Positions 1 through 10,941 are shown, counted from the stretch's first letter. The stretch: DNA of 64,000 nucleotides from Taudactylus pleione (GCA_031769625.1 JAUIMM010000124.1:5703501-5767500); one strand, 5' to 3'. Program-made: numbers and translations. The notes: generated by a model not told the origin, from the letters alone.

Positions 1-600
1 CAGTTGGATGAACAGATGACGGCAGCTTGGCAGAATCCGGACCGTAAATTCCAGATTCCTAAGCGTTTTTGATCTCTTTACCCGTTTCCTGCAGAAAATA
101 GAAAGAGGTGGGAGAACCCGCCATCTGTGGATTCTTCGGTTTCTCGGTTGTCAAAGAAGACCACGTTACCTGTTCCAGGAGCTACTACATTGAAGGAAAC
201 CTCAGAGCGGAGATTAGAAACCACTTTGAAATCCATTTATACGGCTGCAGGTGCTCTTCTCCGGCCGGCCTTGGTAGGATCTTGGGTCAACAAAGCTGTG
301 GAAAAGTGGGCGGAACAATTGACTGAGGGTCTTAAATCCAACACTCCGCGGGCAGATCTGATTACCTTGGCAGAACATATTCAGGAGTCTGCAGTATACT
401 TAGGAGACTCCTCCAGAGATATTGGCCAGGTAGGCGCTAGGATTTCTGCTTCGGCAGTCTCTGCTCGCCGGGCACTTTGGCTTCGTGCCTGGCAAGCGGA
501 TGCTGAGTCAGAGAGCAGTGGAAGCATTTCCTTTCACAGGCGATATTTTATTTGGTCCAGAGCTGGACAAGTGGATCTCACTGGCCACTGGAGGTAAGAG
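1..600 (+). pseudogene. DIRS-A gag-like ORF, 3' fragment
   Basis: Open from the window edge in frame 1, apart from a TGA at 70-72; it then runs to about 515, where the frame shifts. It matches in layout the corresponding parts of the two other DIRS copies here: a segment like LRPALVGSWVNKAVEKWA followed by a helical stretch ending in ARRALWLRAWQADAES. In DIRS elements this first ORF is taken to encode a nucleocapsid-like protein; no known enzyme motif is visible. The N-terminal part lies outside the window. The frame used by the downstream reverse transcriptase is already open from 552, so the two regions overlap or have been joined by an indel. Confidence 0.7.
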
Positions 601-2525
601 TACTTTTCTGCCTTCCGCGTCGCTCGTTTAGGGGACCTTCCTTTCGTTCCTTTCGAGCATCTGCAAGATTTCAGGGACGATCGCGAGGTTCGTCTTCAGC
701 GGGGCGAGGAGGCCGTGCTAGAGGACGTCAAGCGACTAATGCCCGCCGTCCAGATCCCAAGTCAGCAGACAAGCCTGTGCTCCCATCCCATCTCGGAGAT
801 CCGAAGGTGGGGGCTCGCCTCCAGCGTTTCTCGGAGGTTTGGAGACTGACTTCTCCAGACACTTGGGTTCGGAATCTGGTATCTCAGGGATACAAGATCG
901 AGTTTGCTTTCACTCCTCCTGTGCGTTATTTTACAACAGGTTTGCCCGTCGACCCCTTGAAGCAACTAATTTTGCGTCGAGCGATCGAGAAACTTTTCCT
1001 GGCCGAGGTTCTGGTGGCGGTTCCCACTGCACAAAGACAACAATGGTTTTACTCAAACCTTTTTGTGGTTCCCAAACCGGATGGGTCAGTCGGACCCAAT
1101 CTGAAATCCGTGAACCAGTATCTTTCATTTCACAGGTTCAAAATGGAGTCTCTCCATTCTGTCATTGCGGGACTAGAGGCAGGAGAGTTTCTGGTGTCGA
1201 TAGATATCAAGGACGCCTATCTGCATGTCCCAATTTGGGTTCCTCACCAGGCTTTCCTCAGATTTGCCATCAAGGAAGCTCATTACCAGTTTCAGGCCCT
1301 GCCGTTCGGTCTCTGGTCAGCTCCCAGGGTATTCACCAAGGTGATGGCTGTCATGGTATCTCACTTGCGCTCTCTGGGGGTGACGATAGTTCCGTACTTA
1401 GACGATTTACTCATCAAGGCTCCAACGGCAGAAGTCCTTTTACACCAAGTGTCCCTTACACATCAGATTCTCATTCAACACGGATGGATTGTGAACTTCC
1501 AGAAGTCTCAGTTGATGCCGTCCCAGAGACTTCAGTTCCTAGGAATGATTCTAGACACTGTTCTGCTTCGTGTATTCTTGCCAAGGGACAAGGCCATAGC
1601 CATACAGGAGCTGGTTCGTTTGGTGCTCAGACCCAGGAAAGTGTCCATGCATCTTTGCATCCGTCTCCTGGGAAAAATGGTGGCTTCCTTCGAGGCCATC
1701 CAATTCGGCAGATTTCACTCCAGAATTTATCAACTGGATCTTCTGTCTCAATGGTCTGGGTCCCACCTACAGATGCATCGGCTGGTGCGTCTGTCTCTCC
1801 GGACCCGCATATCCTTGCTCTGGTGGCTTCGGACGGAGCATCTGTTAGCGGGTCGGCGCTTCGGAATTTGGAATTGGACCTTGGTCACCACGGACGCCAG
1901 CCTCCGGATGGGGAGCTGTGGTTCTGGACAGTCACTTCCAGGGACTTTGGTTGCAGCAGGAATCCCTCTTACCAATCAATGTTCTCGAACTGCAGGCAGT
2001 CTACAGAGCTTTGATACAGGCTGCTCCTCTGTTACGAGGACTTCCGGGTTCGGATACAATCCGACAACGCCACGGCAGTGGCATACATAAATCGCCAAGA
2101 AGGAACCCGCAGTCGTCTGGCAATGAGAGAAGCCAGTCGCATCCTTCTGTGGGCAGAAAGACACGTAGAGGTAATTTCCGCAGTGTTTATTCTGGGAGTC
2201 GACAACTGGGAAGCGGACTACCTCAGTCGTCAGGATCTTCATCCCGGGGAGTGGTCCCTTCATCCCGAGGTCTTTCATCAACTGGTTTGCAGATGGGGGA
2301 AACCACAGATAGACCTGATGGCATCACGGATAAATCAACTACCCCTTTACTGCTCCAGGACCATGGATCCGGCAGCGGTGGGAGCAGATGCTTTACTGAT
2401 CCCTTGGCCGTACAGCCTTGTGTACCTGTTCCCACCGTTTCCGCTTCTCCCTCAGATTCTCAAGCGGATCAAACGAGAGTCGTCCACCGTCATCCTAGTG
2501 GCTCCGGATTGGCCTCGTCTGGGTT
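552..2525 (+). pseudogene. DIRS-A reverse transcriptase-RNase H-methyltransferase, frameshifted
   Basis: Copies element RNA into DNA. The reverse transcriptase lies at about 790-1790, with DIKDAYLHVPI at about 1202-1234 (first catalytic Asp), LPFGLWSAP at about 1300-1326 and an intact YLDD box near 1395. RNase H follows with TTDAS near 1885, then moves to a second frame near 1912 (LELQAVYRAL) and a third near 2060 (NATAVAYINRQ, NWEADYLSR), so it is broken by at least two indels. After it comes the Dam-like segment (WSLHPEVF, IDLMASRIN, LFPPFPLLPQIL; about 2250-2510). The usual DPPY-type motif is represented by FPPF, as in many DIRS elements. The frame then fuses to that of the recombinase at about 2520. 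Confidence 0.88.
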
Positions 2526-3660
2526 TGGTACTCCGATCTCTTATTCCTTCTGACAGACGAACCTTGGCCTCTTCCGCTGCGATCGGACCCTCTACAACAG
2601 GGTCCATGTGTGTACCCAGATTTACGGCGGCTTCGTTTAACGGCGTGGCTATTGAGACCGCCATACTAAGAAGCCATGGTGTTCCTAGGTCGGTCATTCC
2701 TACCATGCTTAGGGCTAGAAAACCGGTAACATCAGCGCATTATCATCGCATTTGGAGGGCTTATATCTCCTGGTGTGAGGGTCGTGGATCTTCCACTTCC
2801 TCTTTTCATTTACCGCGCCTTCTTTTTCTTCAAAAAGGCCTTGATGCGGGCCTACGCTTGGGATCGCTTAAAGTGCAGATTTGTGCTCTTTCTATTTTTT
2901 TTCCAGCGTCGCCTAGCTCTGATTCCGGAGGTTCAGACCTTTTTTCAAGGGGTACTTAGAATTCAGCCCCCCTTTGTGCCACACACGGGTCCTTGGGACT
3001 TGAATCTTGTTTTATCTTTTCTTCAGTCATCCACCTTTTGAGCCTTTGCAGGATGTGGAATTGAAGTATTTGACTTGGAAGATGATCCTTTTATTGGCCC
3101 TGGCTTCGGCCAGACGAGTGTCTGAACTTGGAGCCTTGTCCTGCCGTTCTCCTTACTTGATTTTTCACGAAGATCGGGCAGAACTTCGTACCCGCCCTTC
3201 CTTTTTGCCTAAGGTGGTCTCTGGTTTTCATCTGAATCAGCCGATTGTAGTCCCAGCGTTGTCGGACTCTTCCGGGGATTCTCACTCCTTGGATGTGGTT
3301 CGGGCACTTCGCATTTATGTGGCCCGTACTGAGGGAATACGTAAATCAGAGGCTCTGTTCGTCCTTTATGATGCCAATCGGCGTGGCTTGCCTGCGTCTA
3401 AGCAGACTTTGGCCAGGTGGATTCGTCTGACTATTCGTCAGGCATATGTTGCTTCTGCTCGACCACCGCCGGTATCCATTTCTGCGCTTTCTACGCGCTC
3501 TGTGGGTACTTCTTGGGCGGCAGGTAGAGGTGTCTCGGCTTCACAGCTTTGTAGAGCAGCTACGTGGTCTTCGGTTCATACTTTTGTACGTTTCTACAGA
3601 TTTGACACTTTTGCGGCTTCTGCTTCAAATTTTGGTCGCAGTGTCTTGCAGGGCGTTTAG
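2526..3660 (+). pseudogene. DIRS-A tyrosine recombinase, frameshifted
   Basis: Would integrate the circular DNA intermediate by site-specific recombination. The N-terminal region begins near FNGVAIETAILRS (about 2635) and runs to about 2900, where a T-rich run shifts the frame; a second shift lies near 3030. The catalytic domain is read from about 3040 to 3660: the first Arg is in ASARRVSEL (about 3100), and the Tyr is in the segment VRFYRFDTF (about 3585-3612). In the HxxR box the His is replaced by Leu (LSTR, near 3490), whereas DIRS-B has HSTR. With the frameshifts, this makes the enzyme very probably inactive. The ORF ends with TAG at 3658-3660. Confidence 0.88.
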
Positions 3661-3700
3661 CACTCTCCCCCCCCAGGAGGGTAGCTTTGGGACGTCCCCA

Positions 3701-3799
3701 CTGTCATGAAGCTCCAGTGTCCGCTAGTGGATGAAGAAGAAAACAGGATTTTGGTACTTACCGTTAAATCCATTTCTCCGATTCCACAGGGGACACTGG
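3701..3799 (+). repeat. DIRS-A internal complementary region (ICR)
   Basis: The second half (from AAAACAGGATTTTGG at about 3740) is the reverse complement of the element's right terminus at 4097-4170. The first half (CTGTCATGAAGCTCC) should be complementary to the left terminus, which lies outside the window. In DIRS replication this region is thought to template rejoining of the two ends into a circle. It contains GGTACTTACC at 3753-3762. Confidence 0.9.
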
Positions 3800-4096
3800 A
3801 AGCCCACCCAGTGTTTCTTGCCTGTTATCAGTTACTTGTTCTGCTTCAGTTCTGTTGCAGTTTTTTCTGTTTTTGTTGTGTGACTGTTTATCCCTGCAGC
3901 CTGCTGTGTTCTTGCAGTGTGTCAGTATGTTGGATTGTTTGTTTCCTGTTCTCCTCTGTTCTTCAGTCTGTCCTCCGTCTCCTCTCGGGCTCAGTTCTTT
4001 AAAAATGTACAAGTGTGACTGGCTCCACCCACTCTATGCCCCATCAGCCCCAGTTTTAAAGTGCAAAGCTCAACTCAACCCACCGTCTATACCCCT
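3800..4096 (+). other. DIRS-A spacer between ICR and right terminal repeat
   Basis: T-rich spacer without recognisable coding sequence, containing runs such as TTCTGTTGCAGTTTTTTC. It is part of the element; nothing else is seen in it. Confidence 0.5.
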
Positions 4097-4170
4097 ACTG
4101 TCATGAAGCTCCAGTGTCCCCTGTGGAATCGGAGAAATGGATTTAATGGTAAGTACCAAAATCCTGTTTT
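4097..4170 (+). repeat. DIRS-A right terminal inverted repeat
   Basis: Starts CTGTCATGAAGCTCC and ends CCAAAATCCTGTTTT. Its last 55 bases or so are inverted in the internal complementary region. It contains GGTAAGTACC at 4148-4157. Confidence 0.88.
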
Positions 4171-4876
4171 CTGCATCTATAACTACAGTGATGCTGAGAC
4201 ACAGCGCCTCTGAGCTACACATTATTAGGCTCCCGGGAGCACGATCTGGATAATCTAAAGGCGGCATACTGTGTGGACTAAGAGTGTGGTGAGAGAGCTA
4301 TCAGCTTACTGTTCAATTCAATACCACCTGTTCTGTGTGAATAACACCTTGTAGCATGTAGCAACTACTAGCAACCAGTTTACTGATGGTGTCGATCAGC
4401 ATCTTTATTTCTCCTACTGTGGACATTGTTTTACTGATTGCAGTGCTAACCTTATGTTTCATTGGCTCTGAGCCCTAAAAAGATTACCTTCCAACCGTCC
4501 CCTTTTTCGTACGTGCACCAGCGATGCACTCACATGTCCCTACTTGGTGGGTGGCAAAAGATTTTGCCCTTTAGAATAGATCACCGAGTCCAAATGTCTG
4601 GCAATCCCTGGTATAGGTTAATATTGTTTATATATGAATCAAATGTCAAATGATTATAATCACTACCTTACATCCCAGAATCTACCTCTCATCCTCACTC
4701 TTATTTTTCTTCACATCCGCTTTCCTACAAGATTTTATTTCACCTCTTTCCCCGATAGTTAGCCCTCATAAACCTTTTCCACATTTACAAGCCAGCCATG
4801 TATGGGCACATAGGATAGTTGGGTTGGTATCTTGAAAGGAATACAGTAGCTTTCTTAACTCCATTAGAAAAGTGAC
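4171..4876. other. unassigned intronic sequence
   Basis: AT-rich DNA following the DIRS end. I see no gene and no clear repeat boundary. Confidence 0.5.
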
Positions 4877-4879
4877 AAT

Positions 4880-5411
4880 GGGCCTGATTCAGTAAGGATC
4901 GCTATTGTGATCTCAGCTGTGATTACACACCCAGTTCAGCTGCGATAGTATGCTAATCCATTGCAACTGCTATGCCGTCGCAGCAATACATAGACGCCCA
5001 CGTTATCCTTAGACACATCCGTAATGTTTAGCAAGACTGCAAAACCATCAGTACAATCAAGTACCATAGCAGCCTCCCGTACACTTGCACAAGGTCAGGC
5101 CTTATTCAGAATTTGCTAACTTCCTTTCACGCTATGAGACCTCAGGCTGCGTACGGCATTGCAGTGGATAAGTTATCCACGCCCCTGCAACTGCGTTGAA
5201 ATGCACTCGCGCCTGTGTTTCGCCGACCACCCCCCCATTACCACCCACAAATGGCACTTCCTGTCAATCACTATACGTTTGGGCTGCATAATCACTGCGA
5301 TCGCAGTCCCGATGGCAGTGGAGTACACGCGCACTGCGATGCATGCGCTGAACGCAACAATCGGCCGATTGCTTGTGTATTAGTAACTGCAATCCTTGCT
5401 GAATCAGGTCG
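4880..5411. mobile_element. PIF/Harbinger-like MITE, GGGCCTGATTCAG family
   Basis: Begins GGGCCTGATTCAG and ends CTGAATCAGGTCG, an imperfect terminal inverted repeat. It is flanked by the trinucleotide AAT on both sides (4877-4879 and 5412-5414). The interior has no reading frame of note and holds inverted motifs built on GCGATCGCA. The 3-bp target duplication and a GGGCC-type end fit PIF/Harbinger MITEs; the superfamily call is an inference. Confidence 0.8.
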
Positions 5412-5636
5412 AATGCTTTATTTATTGGTAGTATTTATTTATTTTATAGGTAGTCTTGATTCAAATGTCCTCTATGAATCCTGTGGCTTAATCCACATAA
5501 TTATCATCATAATTATGAACTGTTTTTCATTTGCTTCAATTTTTTTTTTTTTAGTTTTTCTTTGTTAAGTTTATTATAGGAAAATTTGATTTTCTTTAAC
5601 CTCAATAATTAGACATTTCTACCATAAATTTATCAG

Positions 5637-5712
5637 GAAACCTGCTTGCCTCCTGGGAAAGCATGGCAGACATCGCCTGTCAGCTGAAGACACTAAAACA
5701 TCTTGACCTCAG
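5637..5712 (+). CDS. tbce: tbce exon a (leucine-rich-repeat region)
   Basis: Exon bounded by TTATCAG before it and GTTTGG after it. It starts at the second base of a codon and ends two bases into a codon. It encodes NLLASWESMADIACQLKTLK followed by HLDL, which aligns with the start of the leucine-rich-repeat region of vertebrate tubulin cofactor E (NLLSSW followed by IADQL in the human protein, from memory). TBCE is a cytosolic chaperone that binds alpha-tubulin and acts with cofactors C and D in forming and splitting tubulin heterodimers. Earlier exons, including the CAP-Gly domain, are upstream of the window. Confidence 0.9.
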
Positions 5713-6112
5713 GTTTGGTGTTTTTTAATTCTGGTGAAAACTCATATTGGGGAATGCTTTGCATATAGCCGAACTGACATCTGTGACTAGGCTAATTTAT
5801 TCCTTTATGATAACTAGAGGAGCAGAAGTGACAGTAGAGTGGTTTCTTCCTCCGTTTATATCTGTGTATGGAGGTAAGCATGCTCTATATATACCTGTGT
5901 CCTGGAGTTTGTAGGATAGTAATTGAAAAAACTCTTAAAAGGCTGAACATTTATAGGAAAGCTCTCAAAATTAAAGTTTTCATAAAATTATTTTCTATGC
6001 CTAAAATACAGCTTTGAAGCCCTCCGTGTCATGTAGAGTTATCCAGAGAAATGAAGTTCAGATTGAGGTTTGAAAATTACAAAACCACATCTTTTTCAAT
6101 TAATACACTAAA
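5713..6112 (+). other. tbce intron, unassigned part
   Basis: Intron sequence following the donor at 5713. No gene or repeat family is recognised before the MITE that starts near 6113. Confidence 0.45.
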
Positions 6113-6480
6113 GGTGGGTACACACCTGACAGATATATCTGCAGATCGAGTTATCTGCAGATGATGGTCGTTCATACACACTGAACGGCCATCATCTGCG
6201 GGTCCCGGCGACCAAGGGGCGTGTCTTGACGGGCGAGGGACGTGACTGCAGATCTGTCTGCAGACCACCTGTACACACAGAGTGGCAGCCGCGAGGAGGG
6301 GGTCCTCGCGGCTGCTGTTCTGTGTGTATGGGTGGTCTGCAGACATATCTGTCCAATTGCTGTGCAGCACAGCCAATGTGATATGTCGGTGAACGCCGAC
6401 GTTCACCGACATATCGCGGGTACACGCTGCTCGACGGGCAGCAGATACATTGGCCAATCAATTGATCGGGCCAATGTAAG
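6113..6480. repeat. MITE-like repeat with GGTACACAC end and internal palindromes
   Basis: Starts GGTGGGTACACACCTGAC and is built of imperfect inverted segments: ATCTGCAGAT motifs, a pair of GGCCATCATCTG-type arms near 6170-6200, and mirrored GCAGCCGCGAGGA / TCCTCGCGGCTGC near 6286-6315. The same GGTACACAC start occurs near 6715 and 16085. The right boundary is uncertain. No coding sequence seen. Confidence 0.55.
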
Positions 6481-6708
6481 CTTAACCCTGATCTCAGGCA
6501 CATACAGTGGCTCATTTTCAGTTGGATGCAAGCCCCCCTCCCCCTTTTTCTATATTGTATATCCCTGCAATCCTACTATCCTCTTTTTGTATCCTTTACT
6601 TGCACCTCCTTATCTCTATCAAAGTACAGTAAAGGAATGTTCAAGTAATCGCTGTGTAAGAGAAAAGTAATATTTTGTTCTTCAAAAATGGCATCACATG
6701 AATGTAAT

Positions 6709-7045
6709 CTAAAGCTAGGTACACACTGGAGAGATGTCTGGATGATTTGCAGTTTCGTAACGACATATCGCCTGCATTGCTCAGTGTGTACACATGATTG
6801 CTCGGTCCTGCAATCGCAAGTGACAGTCGCCAGGTTTGATGTGCTGCACATTAAACCTAGCAATATCCCTAGCAATTTTGTGCCGATCGTGCAGTGTGTA
6901 TGGCAAACTGGATGATGTCGGACCGATTTTACGTCACCTTCATCCTAATGATGGTTGTTCTAGAGCAGCGATAAATCACTAGCGACCAAACAATACGATA
7001 TATCGTTTGGTCGTTCACAAGATTGCAGTGTGTGTATGCTCAATA
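6709..7045. repeat. MITE-like repeat, GGTACACACT family
   Basis: Starts CTAGGTACACACTGGAGAG and ends in a region reading AGATTGCAGTGTGTGTATGC. ATCG-rich inverted motifs occupy the interior. Target duplication not resolved. Confidence 0.5.
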
Positions 7046-7264
7046 TAGTGTGTATAATGGCACTTTCTTCTCTGCAGAAAAAAAACACTATTAAATGTAA
7101 GAAATTAGTATTTTTCTATGAAGAACCATTGGTTCCAGCAGGCCCTGGCAGCCATAAGCTACTTAAGTATAGTTGAGAGATAACTATAAAGATTTATAGT
7201 ATAAAGGGCGCTGTCATGAGTGATTTTCCTAGCAGCTGCTACAGGGAGGTAGTCTGCCTCCTGA

Positions 7265-8030
7265 AGAACAGTAAAAAGTAAGGATATGCAGTGCTGATAG
7301 TGAAAATGTACGCAATTATTATGCTAAAACACTATCGCAATATGATACAATAAAACATGAATAAAATGTATCTTCAAAAGGTCATTTGTAGCATATAAAA
7401 TAAATAGAACCGCAAAAGATAATGCCTCCTGAACAGTCGGCGCTGGAACCAGGAAATGCGTCCCCAATCCAATTCAGTGCTCAGTTAGGGACCTTGAAAA
7501 AGCTACCTGTGGGTAGCGAAATGCGTTGGTGGCTTTCCCTGGTTAACGGCACTTAAAATTTGGACACTTACAAGATTCCTAACTGAGCACTGAATTGGAT
7601 TGGGGACGCATTTCCTGGTTCCAGCGCTGACTGTTCAGAGGCATTATCCATTGAGGTGGAAGTTCGCCGGTTGTGATGCCATCGCTAATTTTTAGGATCC
7701 TCATTCATCTAAGCTGGTAAAACCATCGCTCCATCATTGGAAATTACAAACTAGACTCTACTCCACTTTGAATGACATTTCCATCAGTGTCCATTATTTC
7801 ATATTATTGCTGCAGCAATCAGTGCCCACATGGTTTATTATTCATCATGCATGAGATCTAACATTTTGGGGTTTTATTTATTTTATTTTTCATGCTACAA
7901 ATGACCTTTTGAAGATACATTTTATTCATGTTTTATTGTATGATATTGCTATACTGTGTTTTAGCATAATAATAAATTGTGTACATTTTCACTATCAGCG
8001 CTGCATATCCTTACTTTTTACTTAAGTATA
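7265..8030. repeat. nested palindromic repeat (two pairs of arms)
   Basis: Outer arms: about 7270-7405 (AGTAAAAAGTAAGGATATGC...) and its reverse complement at about 7895-8023. Inner arms: about 7425-7500 (...CCAATTCAGTGCTCAGTTAG) and reverse complement at about 7574-7645. The centre holds a small hairpin, AGCTACCTGTGGGTAGC, followed by GAAATGCGTTGG, a motif type common in repeats of fish and frogs. No coding sequence is visible. Fits a non-autonomous DNA transposon or a palindrome formed by nested insertion. Confidence 0.8.
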
Positions 8031-8142
8031 GTGGTGCTTCAATTGTAAGTGCCAGCATACGCATGGCTGCCAGGTCATGCTTTTACGTGTCAAAACTGAG
8101 TTGTCCTTTGATTGTAATATAACAATTTCAAATGAGTTAAAA

Positions 8143-8745
8143 AAAAAAAGACAAATCACAGGTGCACAACTCCAAATTACTAATTATATGTAAATACATT
8201 ATGCAATAAAATTTAGCAATAAATAAATAGAGGTTTTTAGCATAATCTTGGCCAAGGTTATGTGCTTACCCACCATATCCAGGTAACCTCTGTAGGGTAG
8301 GTCCCTAACATACTAGGGTTCAAATCCAGAGCGCAGGACACCCCCAAACCAGCTCAGCCGAGCCACCCCAGGGCATCGTTCTAATGAGAAAGGTAAGAGC
8401 AGCTACGGCTGCATATATTGGATGGAGAAGTGAAAATTCAAATCTAATAAACAAACAGTAGACCTACCAAGAAAAGCAACTTTACACTTCACCTTTCTCA
8501 TTAGAGCGATGCCCTGGGGTGGCTTGGCTGAGCTGGTTTGGGGGGTGTCCTGCACTCTGGATTTGAACCCTAGTATGTTGGGGACCTACCCTACAGAGAT
8601 TTCCTGGATTTGGTGGGTAGGCCCATAACCTTGGCCATGATTATGCTAAAAACCTCTCTTTATTTATTGCCAAATTTTATTGCATAATGTATTTATATAT
8701 AATTAGTAGATTGGAGATGTGCACCTGTGATTTGTCTTTTTTTTG
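8143..8745. repeat. long inverted repeat, about 255-bp arms with 90-bp spacer
   Basis: Left arm about 8143-8397 (from ACAAATCACAGGTGCACA) is matched by the reverse complement at about 8491-8745, with few differences. The spacer (about 8398-8490) is unrelated. As the region is transcribed with tbce, the arms could pair into a long RNA hairpin. No ORF. Likely a foldback-type or MITE element; family not recognised. Confidence 0.85.
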
Positions 8746-8970
8746 TCTGCATTAATAGTCTCAACAGGTAGCACCTCCCATTATATATATTCAGGGTGTG
8801 CAGTCTAGGTCCCTTTCCTAAATTTCAAATGAGTTGTCATACTGATGTCATGTGGAAAAAATGTTTTTTGTTTGTTTTTTACATGGATGACAACCACACT
8901 TTAAATCATTAACAACAGTCTAAAATACAGTCCAAGGCTAATTTGTGGTGTTTACTGTTTACTCTTGTAG

Positions 8971-9073
8971 TGAAAACAGACTTCAGCTTTCATCAAATCC
9001 ATCTTCATTAGCCAATGCCTTTGGTAGTTTGACACTTCTGTCTCTTAACCGAACAGGAATTACATGGAATGAG
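8971..9073 (+). CDS. tbce: tbce exon b (leucine-rich-repeat region)
   Basis: Acceptor TTGTAG before 8971 and donor GTAATT at 9074. The first base completes the Ser codon begun in the exon at 5637-5712; 34 full codons follow (SENRLQL..., then SLNRTGITWNE). This matches the TBCE stretch SENKL...LNQTGITWAEV, recalled from the human protein. Phase is preserved and there is no break. The leucine-rich repeats form the tubulin-facing scaffold of the cofactor. Confidence 0.92.
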
Positions 9074-9980
9074 GTAATTTAGTATAAAAACAAAATGTAT
9101 ACAGATGTGTCCTCAAACACTTAGCCTCAGGAACTTATGTGAATGGCCAAATTGTCTCTGTTAAGCTCTGTGGAATAGGTGTATGCTAAATAAATAACAA
9201 ATAATAAATAAATCATGCTACCGGAGTCTGTGAATTCAGTACAAGTCTAGTTATCTTTAAACAGAATAAAGAGCTATGACCAAATTCACTTAAATTTGCC
9301 AGCCTTAACCCCACCACATCACTGTAGAGACCCCCTAATCATCCACTTGTTCACTAAAACTGCGGATGACCAGTGGGACTCATTAATTGTGAGGTGAATG
9401 GGAAAAAAGTAAATGTAACTTACCTTGCCTACTGGTCCAGATGACCGGTGGGGACACTCTGGCAGCAGGCGAGTCCAGGAAGTGCCATTGACGCACACTT
9501 GTGCACTGACAGCACTGTAATGTAAAAAACAAAATTAAAGTGGGAGGAGGGACTTTAGGTCCCTCTGTCTCCCCCACCATATAAGATAGAAAGATGGGGA
9601 CACCCTCATTTCAGAGGAATAAGTCCCCTCTTTTAAACTATGTTCCCTGTAGAACTGTAGAAAAAACTGTTGAGTCTCTGGCAATGGATGTTTAGACCCA
9701 GGAACAAAGGTTTTGACCTAAATGTATTGGCAAGTTGTGTAATCACAACTTGTCACGTGTCTCCATTATAAAGAGTAACAGACTCTCCACTGACTGCCTT
9801 TTTCATATATGCCATTTCATACCATCATTTATGGGCTAAACATTAATCCTAGTGTCAGAGATTCAATCAGTCTTTCCAAGTCATTTATCGAGGGGTGTTT
9901 TGGGATCACTCCATTCTCATTAGGTTACTGTTTTGGATGGCCTTGGTACCGCCCACAAACTGTATTTTTCACATAGAAAG
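9074..9980 (+). other. tbce intron, mostly unassigned
   Basis: A short motif near 9097-9130 (GATGTGTCCTCAAACACTTA) recurs in similar form near 59525-59550, probably a dispersed repeat. Otherwise I recognise nothing here. Confidence 0.45.
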
Positions 9981-10007
9981 GCCTGGTGATCAGTTTGATC
10001 ACCAGGC
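9981..10007. repeat. perfect 12-bp stem, 3-nt loop hairpin
   Basis: GCCTGGTGATCA (9981-9992), spacer GTT, then the exact reverse complement at 9996-10007. It is centred on paired TGATCA motifs like those in the repeat units that follow. Confidence 0.85.
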
Positions 10008-10029
10008 ATTAACCCCTGCACAATAGAAA

Positions 10030-10375
10030 TATCATCAAGTCCAGGGATGACGTAAGATCTCCACCAAACCTGTCATTCATAAAACCAGGGGTACACCTAT
10101 TTGATAGAGGGGCGCTCGTTCTTTGAAATGATTTGGTCCCCTACTAGTTATTGTCTATTGGTCACTTGAATGCTTTCTGTAGATGGTAGGGTGTGCACAA
10201 TGTAACCTCTCACCCCATAATAATACCGGTAATTGTATGGACACCCATATTTGAAAGCGGGGAGTCCGTACTTGTTAAGTAGCTGCCCACTAGTAGCTAT
10301 TGTCTGTTGATCAGCAGACAATATTGCCCTGCTACAGAATTTTTTATTTTTTTTATATGGGTTGGAGGGCACTAT
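10030..10375. repeat. degenerate tandem units with GATC-centred palindrome (part 1)
   Basis: Two related units can be seen, each with a CCCCTACTAGTTATTGTCT-like segment. The second carries the palindrome ATTGTCTG-TTGATCAG-CAGACAAT (10299-10322). Similar units resume at 10804-10944 and 13508-13620 on the far side of MITE insertions. Confidence 0.6.
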
Positions 10376-10800
10376 GGGCCTGATTCAGACCTGCTCGCAA
10401 GCGGGTCGATGTTGGCCCAGTGCCCAGCAGTCACTATGGGTCTCGTACCAAAGGGGGCGTGCTGTCGATGGTGAGTGACAGCAAGCCCCCTTTGGTGGGC
10501 ATGCCGAGGGTGTGGCTGCCCAGACGGAGGCGTTCCTATGGCAACGCCTACCGTCTGGGGCCGGCCCCACTGACATCACAAGTGATGTCAGTGGGAGTGC
10601 CTTCGGCTCTGATATAGCCGAAAGCACTCCAGGGCTTGCGGCAACGAGACCCTACCACAAGGGTCTCGTCGCAAGCCCGATGGTCGCGATGGTCTTGACC
10701 CACAGCTATGCGAGTGGCCAGGAGGCTGCTCTAAAAAAAAGAGGACGGCCCTGATTCAGAGCGAGCGTTCTGTCAGAGCGTCCGGCTCTGAATCAGGGCC
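10376..10800. mobile_element. PIF/Harbinger-like MITE, GGGCCTGATTCAG family
   Basis: Starts GGGCCTGATTCAG, ends CTCTGAATCAGGGCC, and is flanked by TAT on both sides (10373-10375 and 10801-10803). A second inward pair of the same end sequence lies at about 10747-10800 (GGCCCTGATTCAG ... CTGAATCAGGGCC), suggesting a small copy at or in the right end. The interior holds GACATCACAAGTGATGTC, a palindrome. Confidence 0.82.
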
Positions 10801-10803
10801 TAT

Positions 10804-10941
10804 GTGCACTGTCACCCCCATAAATACATCTGTAAATGTGGGCTCACCCCTTTCAAATTACATGGCCCCCTTAGCCGCTATTGTCTGTGCTATGCCTAGT
10901 GCTACGGAAAAAAGTAGTTTTCGACAGTTGGGGAAGGGCAC
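10804..10941. repeat. degenerate tandem unit (part 2)
   Basis: Resumes the unit seen before the MITE (ACCCCCATAAATACATCTG ... CCGCTATTGTCTGTG ... GGGGAAGGGCACATT). The next MITE of the same family starts at the equivalent place in this unit. Confidence 0.6.

Larger units (their letters stand above)
1..4170 (+). mobile_element. DIRS-type tyrosine-recombinase retrotransposon, 3' part (DIRS-A)
   Basis: Retrotransposon of the DIRS order, entering from the left edge of the window. In order it shows a gag-like region, reverse transcriptase, RNase H, a Dam-like methyltransferase region, a tyrosine recombinase, an internal complementary region and a right terminal inverted repeat. There is no DDE integrase and no direct LTR, as expected for DIRS. 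The right end is placed near 4170 because the inverted match to the internal region stops there. The coding part carries an in-frame stop and several frameshifts, so this copy cannot be autonomous. It lies upstream of the first tbce exon seen, in the same orientation, so it is presumably intronic. Confidence 0.93.

Noticed and set aside
6077..6670. Overlapping open frames of 100-140 codons on both strands
   Set aside because: They come from a palindromic MITE; translation mirrors the inverted repeats and resembles no protein known to me.
8315..8345. GGTTCAAATCC, a match to the tRNA B-box
   Set aside because: No A-box at a suitable distance and no tRNA fold; it is inside the inverted repeat, whose other arm carries the complement.
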